The translations under genes were made by a program, and so were the position numbers. From contig NZ_QBBX01000006.1 in the NCBI RefSeq assembly GCF_003073175.1, positions 110,096-174,095 on the forward strand: a DNA stretch of 64,000 nucleotides, in the 5' to 3' direction. Under the pieces are notes generated by a model. It had not been told where the DNA came from. It worked only from the letters and a program-made list of their open reading frames with translations, and made no database searches. Below are positions 38,621 to 45,891 of the stretch, in pieces (positions within the stretch are counted from its first letter, which is position 1; every line of letters starts with the position of its first letter). The stretch is from Peribacillus acanthi. Its GTDB lineage: Bacteria > Bacillota > Bacilli > Bacillales > DSM-1321.

Positions 38621-39589
38621 ATGATAATAAAAGACCTGAAAGTGCCAATTTCCATTCATTTTTTAGAAGCTTTACTACGCAGACTTCCTCCCTTTCATCC
38701 TAAAATTCCATATTTAAAAGAAGAACTCAATATCCGTCAAGCTGGATATGCTGGTGAGATCGCCATGACTTTCCCCCTCAGTTTTCTCGACCCAAAAAAT
38801 TATCACATCTTCCGTGGGATTCGACTATTTGATGAAAAATACCATTTCCAGTTGGACATCCTCGTGCTATCCAAACAATTCATCCTCATCTTAGAAGTGA
38901 AAAACTATGGAGGAATTATTTACTTTGATCCAGTATTCAATCAACTCATTCAAACTAAAGAAGAAAAAGAGAGATCATTTCCAGATCCACTCATTCAAGC
39001 TCAGCGCCATAAATCACAATTCACAAAATGGTTGGCTACAAATGGGTTTTCGGAAATCCCAATATTCCCATTAGTTATCATTAGTAATCCCAGAACCATT
39101 ATCCGCACATCTCCTGATAATAATTCCATATCCAATAAAGTCATTCATCGAGATATATTACCTTCTAAGATTAAACATTTTGAAAAATCCAACCCCTTAA
39201 CTAGATTTAGTGAGAAAGAAATAAAAAAAATTATTCGCCTTATTAATAAGCAGCATACTGAAGGAGAATCTTCAATTATTGAACATTATCAAATAATAAA
39301 GAGTGATTTACAAAAAGGGGTTTTTTGTCCAGAATGTAATTATTTACCAACACTTAGACGCCATGGCACTTGGTATTGCCCAAAATGCAGGTCTAAAAAT
39401 AAAGACGCACATATCAACGCACTTAATGACTACAAATTATTGATAGGTTCTACCATAACAAATAGCGAGTTAAGAGATTTTTTTATACTAGAATCTCCTG
39501 CAGCAGCCTCTAGACTTCTTCAATCCTTAAACCTTCCTTTCACAGGCACCTTCAAAAACAGAGTGCATAAACTTTCCTTTAAAGATTAA
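38621..39589 (+). CDS. NERD domain nuclease-related protein with zinc ribbon
   Basis: The 322-residue protein has a NERD domain at residues about 40-150: AGYAGEIAMTFPLSFL, then FQLDILVLSKQFILILEVKNYGG, where D...E-VK is the PD-(D/E)XK-like catalytic set. Near residue 235 is a zinc ribbon, CPECNYLP...WYCPKCRSKN. The family is linked to DNA processing, but a precise role is not known. GGAGTG lies upstream of the ATG. Confidence 0.85.
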   Translation: MIIKDLKVPISIHFLEALLRRLPPFHPKIPYLKEELNIRQAGYAGEIAMTFPLSFLDPKNYHIFRGIRLFDEKYHFQLDILVLSKQFILILEVKNYGGIIYFDPVFNQLIQTKEEKERSFPDPLIQAQRHKSQFTKWLATNGFSEIPIFPLVIISNPRTIIRTSPDNNSISNKVIHRDILPSKIKHFEKSNPLTRFSEKEIKKIIRLINKQHTEGESSIIEHYQIIKSDLQKGVFCPECNYLPTLRRHGTWYCPKCRSKNKDAHINALNDYKLLIGSTITNSELRDFFILESPAAASRLLQSLNLPFTGTFKNRVHKLSFKD

Positions 39590-39622
39590 TAAAAAACCGC
39601 CCGAGATCCCTCCCGAACGGCA
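39588..39622 (-). terminator. Terminator of hflX
   Basis: On the minus strand CCGTTC...GAG pairs with CTC...GGGCGG, followed by TTTTTTATT. Confidence 0.7.
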
Positions 39623-39674
39623 CTTCATATTAAAATTTAACTATTATCACTAACTTTTTAAAAAATATTGCTAC

Positions 39675-40940
39675 CTATTTATTCACAATATACTTCTTGA
39701 ATTTTTCAGCATCAGAAGCCTTGCATTCAACTTTCATTAAGGTGCCTTCTTCTTCGTAGCTGACTGCTTTTACGTTAGCTACCTCGTTTAAATATGAAAC
39801 GACTCCCCCTTGGTCATACGGGATTACTAACTCGCAGTTGACGTATTGGGCAAATAAGTGAGATCGAATCATGTCAGTCAACTCTTGGATTCCGATACCT
39901 TGTTTCGCTGAGAAGTAGATGTCATCCTGGTGTACCACCGGTAAATCCTCTCGTACTAATTCTGCCTTATTGTAGGCATAGATGGTTGGGATTCCTTTTA
40001 CTCCAATGTCTTCTAGCGTTTGATTGGTAATATCAATCAATTGTAGGTAATTTGGATTGGAGTAATCGACCACATGGATAAGCAGGTCTGCTTCAGCCAC
40101 TTCTTCAAGTGTTGAACGGAACGCTTTGACTAAGTGGTGAGGAAGTTTGCTGACAAAACCGACTGTATCCGTCAATAAAAATGTTTTATTATCAGGTAGC
40201 GTGATGTTTCTTACGGATGTTTCCAATGTAGCGAATAACATATCTTTTTCGAACACTTTCTTTTCTACTTCCGGCATGTAGGCTTCTAGCATGCTGTTCA
40301 TGACTGTCGACTTCCCAGCATTGGTATAGCCTACTAAAGCCACGACAGGAACCTCAAGTTTTTTACGCTTTTTACGTTGTATTTGACGTTGTGCTACCAT
40401 GATTTCTAAATCCTTTTTCAGAACGGAAATCTTTTCTTCAATACGACGGCGGTCGAGTTCAATTTTCTTTTCCCCAGTACCTTTGTTCTTTGTTCCTACC
40501 CCACCGCTTTGTCGGCCAAGTGATTGCCCTAAGCCAACTAGCCTTGGCAGCATATATTGGAGCTCAGCTACTTCAACCTGTAATTGTGCTTCTTTTGTTT
40601 TTGCACGGTTGGCGAAAATATCAAGAATCAAAATCGTACGGTCAATCACCTTACAATCCAATTCCTTTTCTAAATTACGAATTTGTGAAGGTGATAATTC
40701 ATCATTAAAAATGACCAAGTTCGCATCCTTTTCTTCGACAAGATGACGAACTTCCTCCACCTTCCCTTTACCAATATAATGGGATGGATTTACACGTTGT
40801 AAACTTTGAGTGATACGACCAAGAACCTCTACATCACAAGCATGGGTCAAGTTCACAAGTTCTTCCATTGAATATTCAAAATCCTCAGTATGTCCGAGAT
40901 TTACTCCTACTAGTATCGCTTTTTCCACTATAGCTTCCAT
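39675..40940 (-). CDS. hflX: Ribosome-associated GTPase HflX
   Basis: The 421-residue GTPase has the glycine-rich N-terminal HflX domain (YIGKGKVEEVRHLVEEKDANLVIFNDELSPSQIRNLE; core GKGKVEEV and DELSPSQIRNLE), then G1 GYTNAGKST near residue 205, G3 DTVGFVSKLPHHLV and G4 YNKAE. HflX splits stalled or hibernating ribosomes; the HflXr variant of Listeria gives macrolide and lincosamide resistance. TTGGAGGTAG precedes the ATG. The gene is separated from its promoter by about 360 nt of leader RNA with a small ORF and a terminator, which is unusual for a housekeeping hflX. Whether this is the core HflX or an HflXr-type paralogue cannot be told here. Confidence 0.93.
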   Translation of the reverse strand: MEAIVEKAILVGVNLGHTEDFEYSMEELVNLTHACDVEVLGRITQSLQRVNPSHYIGKGKVEEVRHLVEEKDANLVIFNDELSPSQIRNLEKELDCKVIDRTILILDIFANRAKTKEAQLQVEVAELQYMLPRLVGLGQSLGRQSGGVGTKNKGTGEKKIELDRRRIEEKISVLKKDLEIMVAQRQIQRKKRKKLEVPVVALVGYTNAGKSTVMNSMLEAYMPEVEKKVFEKDMLFATLETSVRNITLPDNKTFLLTDTVGFVSKLPHHLVKAFRSTLEEVAEADLLIHVVDYSNPNYLQLIDITNQTLEDIGVKGIPTIYAYNKAELVREDLPVVHQDDIYFSAKQGIGIQELTDMIRSHLFAQYVNCELVIPYDQGGVVSYLNEVANVKAVSYEEEGTLMKVECKASDAEKFKKYIVNK

Positions 40941-41023
40941 TTGCTACCTCCAAAAATTAAATTTTATAAGTTCAACTTGCCGCAAATGAAAAGTGGTACA
41001 GCGGACTTCAGGTTTATGATCCA

Positions 41024-41051
41024 ATATAAAAAGCACAGATGTACTGTGCTT
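41024..41051 (-). terminator. Intrinsic terminator inside the hflX leader
   Basis: On the minus strand AAGCACAG pairs with CTGTGCTT around TACAT, followed by TTTTATATT. It lies 83 bases before the hflX start, so it must be bypassed for expression from the promoter at 41310-41338. Confidence 0.8.
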
Positions 41052-41065
41052 CATAAACGGAATAT

Positions 41066-41104
41066 GAGAAAGAAACCAAAACCATTAGATAGTTTGGGTT
41101 TCTC
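41066..41104 (-). other. Second hairpin in the hflX leader
   Basis: On the minus strand GAGAAACC-C-AAAC pairs with GTTT-T-GGTTTC and a T-rich end. It immediately precedes the terminator and could be a second terminator or an antiterminator arm. A further perfect palindrome, TCGCAAATTTGCGA, lies at 41132-41145. Confidence 0.65.
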
Positions 41105-41147
41105 ACTCAACACGTATGGAATTGACTATTTTCGCAAATTTGCGATT

Positions 41148-41290
41148 GGGTTTTAAAATAGACAGACCAATCCCGCTTACTCTGAACACGCACCAGAGTC
41201 CTTGAGCACTATTCAATTAGCGGCACAAAGCTTGTAGTCGGATTCTTCCAGATAGGAAGCAAGCAGTCTGAATCATTTCGAAAACCCTCC
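41148..41290 (-). ncRNA. Structured hflX 5' leader (three-way-junction-like fold)
   Basis: On the minus strand GGGTTTT (41281-41287) can pair with AAAACCC (41148-41154) and CAGAC with GTCTG, closing two arms: GCTTG-CTTCC/GGAAG-CAAGC (41230-41264), inside the small ORF, and CCGCT-ACTCTG/CAGAGT-AGCGG (41173-41223), whose 5' strand covers the last codon. Translation of the small ORF would open these stems. I do not recognise a known riboswitch. Confidence 0.6.
41217..41276 (-). CDS. Putative leader peptide of hflX (19 residues, Arg-Ile-Arg)
   Basis: The ORF starts at the ATG at 41276, eight bases after GGAGGG (41285-41290), and encodes MIQTACFLSGRIRLQALCR. It is the first ORF after the promoter. 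Arg-Ile-Arg fits the +x+ motif (basic, any, basic) at which macrolide-bound ribosomes stall, as in the ErmDL leader peptide. It is followed by hairpins, a terminator and hflX. Function is inferred from layout. Confidence 0.65.
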   Translation of the reverse strand: MIQTACFLSGRIRLQALCR

Positions 41291-41309
41291 GTTCCTTAAG
41301 ATTATGGTC

Positions 41310-41338
41310 ATTTTAACATATGTACTTTTAGGATACAA
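41310..41338 (-). promoter_or_regulatory. Extended -10 promoter for the hflX leader
   Basis: On the minus strand TTGTAT (41333-41338) and TAAAAT (41310-41315) are 17 bp apart, with TGT directly before the -10 element (TGTTAAAAT). It lies between the HAD gene stop and the small ORF. Confidence 0.65.
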
Positions 41339-41349
41339 TGTTCTTCCTA

Positions 41350-42006
41350 TCATTTATCGGAAATTTTATCCAACAAAGCATCCAATGTCATTTCCCCCAT
41401 GGATGAGATGCGCACTTGATAATCCTCGAATTCTAAATTGCTTGTTACCGGATTCGGTACAATCGCACAGTGCAGACCAGCTTTACGGGCTGCCATCAAA
41501 CCATTCAATGAATCTTCGAACGCCAAAGCTTCAGAAGATTCTATTCCCAGTGCCTCCACTGCCTTCATGTATAATTCTGGATCAGGCTTTACTTTTGAGA
41601 CATCATCCCTTGTTTTGATAACCTCAAAATACTCGATTATCCCAAGCTGCCTTATGTAGCCCTCTACCCATTGACGCGAGGAACTCGAAGCTAGAGCAAT
41701 ACGTATGCCTTTTTCCTTTGCTGCTTTAAGGTAATCTTCTACTCCTTCACGCAAAACTGGTTCACCCATTTTAATCTTGTATATCTCATGGGTTTCTTTT
41801 TCGATTGTATCCCGATCAATTTTTGTTTCTACATTTTCCCTGATATGCTGATATAAGACCTCATCCGTTGTCCCAATTACCTTTGAAAAATCCTCTATTT
41901 TCAAATCCATTCCATACCCTGAAAGTACCTCTCGATACGAATCGTACCAGACTGATTCAGTGTCGATTATCAGTCCATCAAAATCAAAAACTAACGCTTT
42001 AATCAT
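41350..42006 (-). CDS. HAD-superfamily hydrolase (beta-phosphoglucomutase/YhcW-like)
   Basis: The 218-residue protein has HAD motif I VFDFDGLIIDTES at the N-terminus (nucleophile Asp), motif II ALASSSS, the Lys in SKVKPDPELY and motif III AFEDSLNGLMAARKAG. The cap domain is of the helical C1 type, as in phosphoglycolate phosphatase and beta-phosphoglucomutase relatives. It overlaps the end of comK by eight bases, so it is translationally coupled; the substrate is unknown. Confidence 0.9.
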   Translation of the reverse strand: MIKALVFDFDGLIIDTESVWYDSYREVLSGYGMDLKIEDFSKVIGTTDEVLYQHIRENVETKIDRDTIEKETHEIYKIKMGEPVLREGVEDYLKAAKEKGIRIALASSSSRQWVEGYIRQLGIIEYFEVIKTRDDVSKVKPDPELYMKAVEALGIESSEALAFEDSLNGLMAARKAGLHCAIVPNPVTSNLEFEDYQVRISSMGEMTLDALLDKISDK

Positions 42007-42550
42007 CTAAATTCCCCTTATATTCAATATTTAATTTCTCTTTCACAATCATGAGACCCTTTTTGGGTTCGAGATAGAATTGACTTTTTTCTTCTACCTT
42101 TTGCTTTAATTCCCTCGCCCTAAACATACGGTTTTGAAATAATCGTTCTCGCATATTAATGGCTAAGATATGCCCATGTGTAAATGTAACCTGTGTGTGG
42201 TATGTATCGATAGCCTTATGATTGATGATATGATTTAAAGCAAACCAACCGCAATCTAGATTGTTTGGTGAAGAGTGAGGAAACCAGTACAAATTATGCA
42301 AGGAACTAATCATGATTGGTTGGCTATATCCATTTCCTAAGTGGAAGATTGCAGCTTTACGTGCTCCTTCAAAGTCACTTCCATAGTGTAGTAGACTTTC
42401 TTTAATGATTTGTAAAGGCGCTTTATTAACGATAATTACTTGCTTACCCTCTAACACTAATGAAATCAAGTTTCCATTTTCGTCTAACTTAGGTAATAAC
42501 GTTATCGTCTCTAGATTAATACGATATTGGTTTCGATAATGAATTTTCAT
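41999..42550 (-). CDS. comK: Competence transcription factor ComK
   Basis: The 183-residue protein lines up with B. subtilis ComK (192 residues): TLLPKLDENG near the start, VNKAPLQIIKESLLHYGSDFEGARKAA (core PLQII...GSDFEGARKAA), PIMISSLHNLYWFPHSS, NLDCGWFALNHI and TQVTFTHGHILAINM. ComK binds AAAA-N5-TTTT boxes and switches on DNA uptake genes. AAGGAGT precedes the ATG. Its leader holds a small ORF and an intrinsic terminator just upstream, and its stop overlaps a HAD phosphatase gene. The identification is by conserved blocks read by eye. Confidence 0.85.
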   Translation of the reverse strand: MKIHYRNQYRINLETITLLPKLDENGNLISLVLEGKQVIIVNKAPLQIIKESLLHYGSDFEGARKAAIFHLGNGYSQPIMISSLHNLYWFPHSSPNNLDCGWFALNHIINHKAIDTYHTQVTFTHGHILAINMRERLFQNRMFRARELKQKVEEKSQFYLEPKKGLMIVKEKLNIEYKGNLDD

Positions 42551-42594
42551 TTTTAAAATAACTCCTTTTTAAATTGATTCTTTGCAATTTCATT

Positions 42595-42638
42595 AAAAAG
42601 GGGTATACTAATATTCGGACAATTAGTTGGTACACCCC
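42595..42638 (-). terminator. Intrinsic terminator in the comK leader
   Basis: On the minus strand GGGGTGTAC pairs with GTATACCCC (one G-U pair), with a possible inner ACTAAT/ATTAGT stem, followed by TTTTT. It ends 45 bases before the comK start, leaving no room for a promoter after it. Confidence 0.75.
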
Positions 42639-42649
42639 AGCTATTGCAC

Positions 42650-42698
42650 GGCCTTAAGCAACGTCCTGCCAGACAATTGCTTAAGGCCTTTTTATTTT
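42650..42698. other. Strong hairpin in the comK leader / possible plus-strand terminator
   Basis: GGCCTTAAGCAA pairs fully with TTGCTTAAGGCC (12 bp). On the plus strand TTTTTATTTT follows, so it also looks like the terminator of a short plus-strand RNA that could start from TTGCAA-16-TATACT at 42582-42609. On the minus strand it overlaps the stop of the small leader ORF. Confidence 0.6.
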
Positions 42699-42707
42699 GA
42701 ATTTCAT
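42681..42707 (-). CDS. Putative leader peptide of comK (8 residues)
   Basis: An ORF encoding MKFKIKRP starts at 42707, eight bases after GGGAGG (42716-42721); an in-frame ATG two codons upstream is too close to that site. Its last codons lie in the 5' arm of the strong hairpin at 42650-42688. Function inferred from position only. Confidence 0.45.
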   Translation of the reverse strand: MKFKIKRP

Positions 42708-42785
42708 TTTCATTACCTCCCATTCCCCGGGCAATGTTTGACAAAAATCTGACACCATTCATCAAAATCCCCTACCATTAGACCC

Positions 42786-42814
42786 ATTATCCAAATTTTA
42801 GTTTTTGTTGTAAA
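42786..42814 (-). promoter_or_regulatory. Sigma-A-type promoter for the comK leader
   Basis: On the minus strand TTTACA (42809-42814) and GATAAT (42786-42791) are 17 bp apart, each 5 of 6 matches. Expected start is near 42779. The rest of 42815-43080 is AT-rich without visible genes. Confidence 0.65.
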
Positions 42815-43102
42815 CAATAAATTCTGAATTTTCACTAACATTAATTAAACAATTATATAAAATTCAATATTTTGACAAAATTAGATATATATACAAAAGA
42901 TTCATTAAAAATACCAGTTTTATATATTATAATTTCAAAATCAATCCTAATTTCTTACTAGTAGATATATATTATAACAAGTCCATATTCACCAATCTCC
43001 TGTATTTACCAAAAGTTTTACATATTGGTTAATTAGGATTCTAGTGTATATTTAATAAGTAGGATTTTTGATGGGTTCATTTATCAATTAGGAGATATGT
43101 AA

Positions 43103-43657
43103 ATGCATGAATTATTGAATATATTTTTGTCTTTACCTAAAGAGGTAGCGGCAGCTTTGAGCATTCTACTAAACATAGGAATTAGTATTGTGGGCGTAGT
43201 TCCTAGTGCCTTTTTGACGGTTATCAATTTAAAAATCTTTGGCTTTGGTGGAGGGGTTTTCATCTCTTTCCTCGGGGAACTTTTTGGAGCGATTATTTCC
43301 TTTTGGTTGTATCGGAAGGGATTCCATAGATTTATCAACCAAAAGTCCTTTAATTATCCTCGTTTACAAAAACTATTGAGTGTAACGGGCAAGGATGCTT
43401 TCTTACTCGTTTTTACTCTGCGTTTATTAATATTTGTGCCATCAAGTGCTGTTACTTTTTTTGCTGCTGTAGGAAAAATGTCCATGGTGACCTTCTTGGT
43501 AGGGAGTTTGCTTGGGAAAATCCCAGCTTTAGCATTAGAAGCATATTCCACCTATCAAATTTTGCATTGGACATTACAAGGAAAAATTATATTAATACTT
43601 TTATCCTTAGTACTCTTTATTGTCATTTTCAGAAAATGGAAAACCAACTCTGCATAG
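43103..43657 (+). CDS. TVP38/TMEM64 family membrane protein
   Basis: The 184-residue protein has five or six hydrophobic segments and the VTT/SNARE-associated pattern: VVPSAFLTVINLKIFGFGGGVFISFLGELFGAIISFWLYRKG (the GExxGAxxxFxxxR-like core), and LRLLIFVPSSAVTFFAAVGKMS, the re-entrant second half. The fold is that of DedA-like lipid scramblases and transporters. It resembles B. subtilis YqeD in layout. AGGAGATATG lies just upstream of the ATG. Confidence 0.8.
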   Translation: MHELLNIFLSLPKEVAAALSILLNIGISIVGVVPSAFLTVINLKIFGFGGGVFISFLGELFGAIISFWLYRKGFHRFINQKSFNYPRLQKLLSVTGKDAFLLVFTLRLLIFVPSSAVTFFAAVGKMSMVTFLVGSLLGKIPALALEAYSTYQILHWTLQGKIILILLSLVLFIVIFRKWKTNSA

Positions 43658-43680
43658 CCCTTGTGTGAGGGTTTTTTTTG
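43657..43680 (+). terminator. Terminator of the TVP38 gene
   Basis: CCCT and AGGG form a short stem around TGTGTG, followed by eight T. Confidence 0.6.
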
Positions 43681-43843
43681 CCCGAAAGCATATGACATTC
43701 TACATATTTTATAGAGATTAGAATATTAGGCATTCTCCAAGCCTAAACGATCAGAAATGTCTAATTCCATACATACTTTATTCATGAATCCTCCAAGACT
43801 TTCGCCTTACTTCAGTTCCCAATATATAAAACTTTATATTTAA

Positions 43844-43871
43844 AAATGCTGACTGTTATCAGTCAGCATTT
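43844..43871 (-). terminator. Terminator of the CNNM/CorC gene
   Basis: AAATGCTGACT and AGTCAGCATTT pair around GTTATC, followed on the minus strand by TTTTTAAAT. Confidence 0.85.
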
Positions 43872-43877
43872 GGCAGT

Positions 43878-45170
43878 CTATAAGATTTTCTTCACTTCAA
43901 TGAACTGTATTTGGTGCCCGTCCATCTGAGTTACTTTAAAGATATATCCATCTTCTTCTATGGAATCACCAAGTACAACATCATACCTTTGAGATAAAAT
44001 CCACCCACCAATTGTGTCTATATCTTCTTCTGATAAAGATGTTCCAAGTAAATCATTTACTTCTTCTATTAGCACCATACTACTTAAAATGTAATGCTTA
44101 TCGGAAAGCTTTCGAATATCAGGCACTTCATCTGCATCATATTCATCTCGGATTTCTCCTACGATTTCTTCAAGGATATCCTCAACTGTCACAAGACCTG
44201 ATGTACCCCCATATTCATCGAACAATACAGCCATATGGGTACGTTCTTTTTGCATTTTTAGTAAAAGGTCGTGAATTGGAATCGTTTCAATGACTCTGAT
44301 GACAGGCTTAATCATATCTGTTACCGGTTTTTCTAAAGAGCTTTTATTGATGGCAGCATTTAAAATGTCTTTAATATTGATGACTCCAATAATATTGTCT
44401 TTATCACCATTCACAACAGGATAACGGCTATATTTTTCCCTATTAATTACTTCAATGATTTCTTCTAAAGTGTCATCTACTGATAATGAAACAATCGAAG
44501 TTCGAGGCACCATGATTTCTTTTGCGATTCTATTATCAAATTCGAAAATATTATTAACATAAGTCAACTCAGACTTATTGATTTCCCCGCTTTTATAGCT
44601 CTCGGACAAAATCAATCTTAACTCTTCCTCAGAATGGGACATTTCGTGTTCAGAAGCTGGTTTTAATCCAAATACCCCTATTAGAGCACGAGCAGATCCA
44701 TTTAACGTCCAAATAAATGGAAACATAATTTTATAGAAAATGATGATTGGTTTAGCAAATAAAAGTGTCACTGTCTCTGCTTTTTGGATCGCAACCGTTT
44801 TAGGTGCCAATTCTCCAATTACCACGTGTAAAAACGTAATCAAGGCGAAAGCAATACCGAATGAAAGAATATGATTCAACGAACTACTTAACTCAAATCT
44901 TTCAAAAACAGGATGTAGAAGTTTTTCTACAGTTGGCTCACCTAACCAACCTAATCCTAAAGCCGTGATGGTAATCCCAAGCTGACAGGCAGATAAGTAC
45001 TCATCCAAGTGTGTGACAACATGCTTTGCAGCAATCGCACCTGGTTTTCCTTCTTCTATTAACTGATCAATCCTTGTTGTTCTGACCTTTACTACTGCGA
45101 ATTCTGTTGCTACGAAAAATGCGGTTAAAGCAATTAGTATTACGATTAATAATATGTTAACTATGTCCAA
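43878..45170 (-). CDS. CNNM/CorC family transporter (DUF21-CBS-CorC)
   Basis: The 430-residue protein has a DUF21 membrane domain (residues 1-190, with [29 protein letters not shown]; core [17 protein letters not shown]), a CBS pair near 205-330 ([42 protein letters not shown]) and a C-terminal CorC_HlyC domain. Bacterial relatives such as MpfA export magnesium. The start is TTG behind AGGGTGAG. No magnesium riboswitch is visible ahead of it. Confidence 0.9.
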   Translation of the reverse strand: MDIVNILLIVILIALTAFFVATEFAVVKVRTTRIDQLIEEGKPGAIAAKHVVTHLDEYLSACQLGITITALGLGWLGEPTVEKLLHPVFERFELSSSLNHILSFGIAFALITFLHVVIGELAPKTVAIQKAETVTLLFAKPIIIFYKIMFPFIWTLNGSARALIGVFGLKPASEHEMSHSEEELRLILSESYKSGEINKSELTYVNNIFEFDNRIAKEIMVPRTSIVSLSVDDTLEEIIEVINREKYSRYPVVNGDKDNIIGVINIKDILNAAINKSSLEKPVTDMIKPVIRVIETIPIHDLLLKMQKERTHMAVLFDEYGGTSGLVTVEDILEEIVGEIRDEYDADEVPDIRKLSDKHYILSSMVLIEEVNDLLGTSLSEEDIDTIGGWILSQRYDVVLGDSIEEDGYIFKVTQMDGHQIQFIEVKKIL

Positions 45171-45320
45171 ATTCTCACCCTAGTTAGTAGGGTGTACACC
45201 TCCTGTGAATTCACATTGTTTTAAGTTAAATAACTTTTCTATGCTACCTTGGAAGAATATCATATCAAACTTGATTAATTCCAATAAAGAACTCCATTGG
45301 ATGGAAAAACTATAAACGCC

Positions 45321-45704
45321 CTAAATCAACAATAAGAGTAAAGATTGAATCAATGACAAGCTTTCATGTGATAGATGTTTATTCATTAACTCTTCTTTAC
45401 TAATCTTCTTGCTTTGAATCATTTGTACAATTTCAGAAACATCTTTTTCTAAGCTTTGTAATTTTATTTTTAATTCATCTAAATCAATTGAATGGTCTTC
45501 TTCATTCATGTGAAGTAGTTTTTTTATCTCATCTAAAGACTTATTTTGCATTTTATATCTTTCTATTAATCTAAGCCTATCTATGGAATCACTAGAATAA
45601 TAGCGATAATTAGTTGTAGAACGTTCTGCTTTAAGAAGACCAATTGTCGTGTAGTAATCAATCGTTCTTTTAGTACAACCTGATAGATGAGCTAATTCTC
45701 CGAT
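45321..45704 (-). CDS. MerR-family regulator lacking a canonical start codon
   Basis: The frame from 45710 reads LKIGELAHLSGCTKRTIDYYTTIGLLK, a standard MerR helix-turn-helix, then a coiled-coil region to the stop at 45321, about 128 residues. There is no ATG, GTG, TTG or CTG between the upstream in-frame stop and the HTH; where MerR proteins start M-K-I-G-E the codon is TTA. GGAGG is seven bases before an ATC codon, which could serve as a rare start. Otherwise the first usable ATG (45551) would delete the DNA-binding domain. The C-terminal part is intact, so loss, if real, is recent. Confidence 0.7.
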   Translation of the reverse strand: MGELAHLSGCTKRTIDYYTTIGLLKAERSTTNYRYYSSDSIDRLRLIERYKMQNKSLDEIKKLLHMNEEDHSIDLDELKIKLQSLEKDVSEIVQMIQSKKISKEELMNKHLSHESLSLIQSLLLLLI

Positions 45705-45739
45705 TTTTAATCCTCCGACCCCATGGTATCCCTCCCTAA

Positions 45740-45755
45740 ACTACAACGTTATGGT
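45740..45755. promoter_or_regulatory. Imperfect palindrome, MerR operator candidate
   Basis: ACTACAACGTTATGGT is a near-palindrome centred on AACGTT, 30 bp upstream of the MerR coding region. MerR proteins commonly bind such dyads between -35 and -10 of their own gene. Confidence 0.4.
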
Positions 45756-45847
45756 TTGAACCTAATCATACCTAAAAAAATGGCGCCTGACTATTAATAC
45801 GACTAATGTTCATAAAAGTTTCATATTTAATAACAATATTTTTTACC

Positions 45848-45882
45848 AAAAAAACTACCCAAATCATTTGACTGGGTAGTAG
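45848..45882 (-). terminator. Terminator of the Spo0M-like gene
   Basis: On the minus strand CTACCCA pairs with TGGGTAG, followed by seven T. Confidence 0.8.
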
Positions 45883-45891
45883 ATTCTCTTA

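Noticed and set aside
40941-41156. 71-residue plus-strand ORF in the hflX leader
   Set aside because: It is antisense to the structured leader, begins within the hflX ribosome binding region and has no ribosome binding site.
41148-41310. 6S RNA or a known riboswitch in the hflX leader
   Set aside because: The fold is long and branched, but I found none of the conserved cores of 6S, SAM, TPP, glmS, M-box or ydaO RNAs, and a translated ORF explains much of it.
42600-42640. T-box antiterminator upstream of comK (GGGGTGTACC resembles AGGGTGGNACC)
   Set aside because: One base of the T-box core is missing, the leader is short for a T-box and comK is not an amino-acid gene.
42553-42765. 70-residue minus-strand ORF upstream of comK
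   Set aside because: It runs through the hairpins and terminator, has no good start site and has no protein-like pattern.
43780-43830. Third copy of the dispersed hairpin repeat (AGACTTTCGCC)
   Set aside because: Only 11 bases match and the flanks do not align; chance or a decayed remnant cannot be separated.
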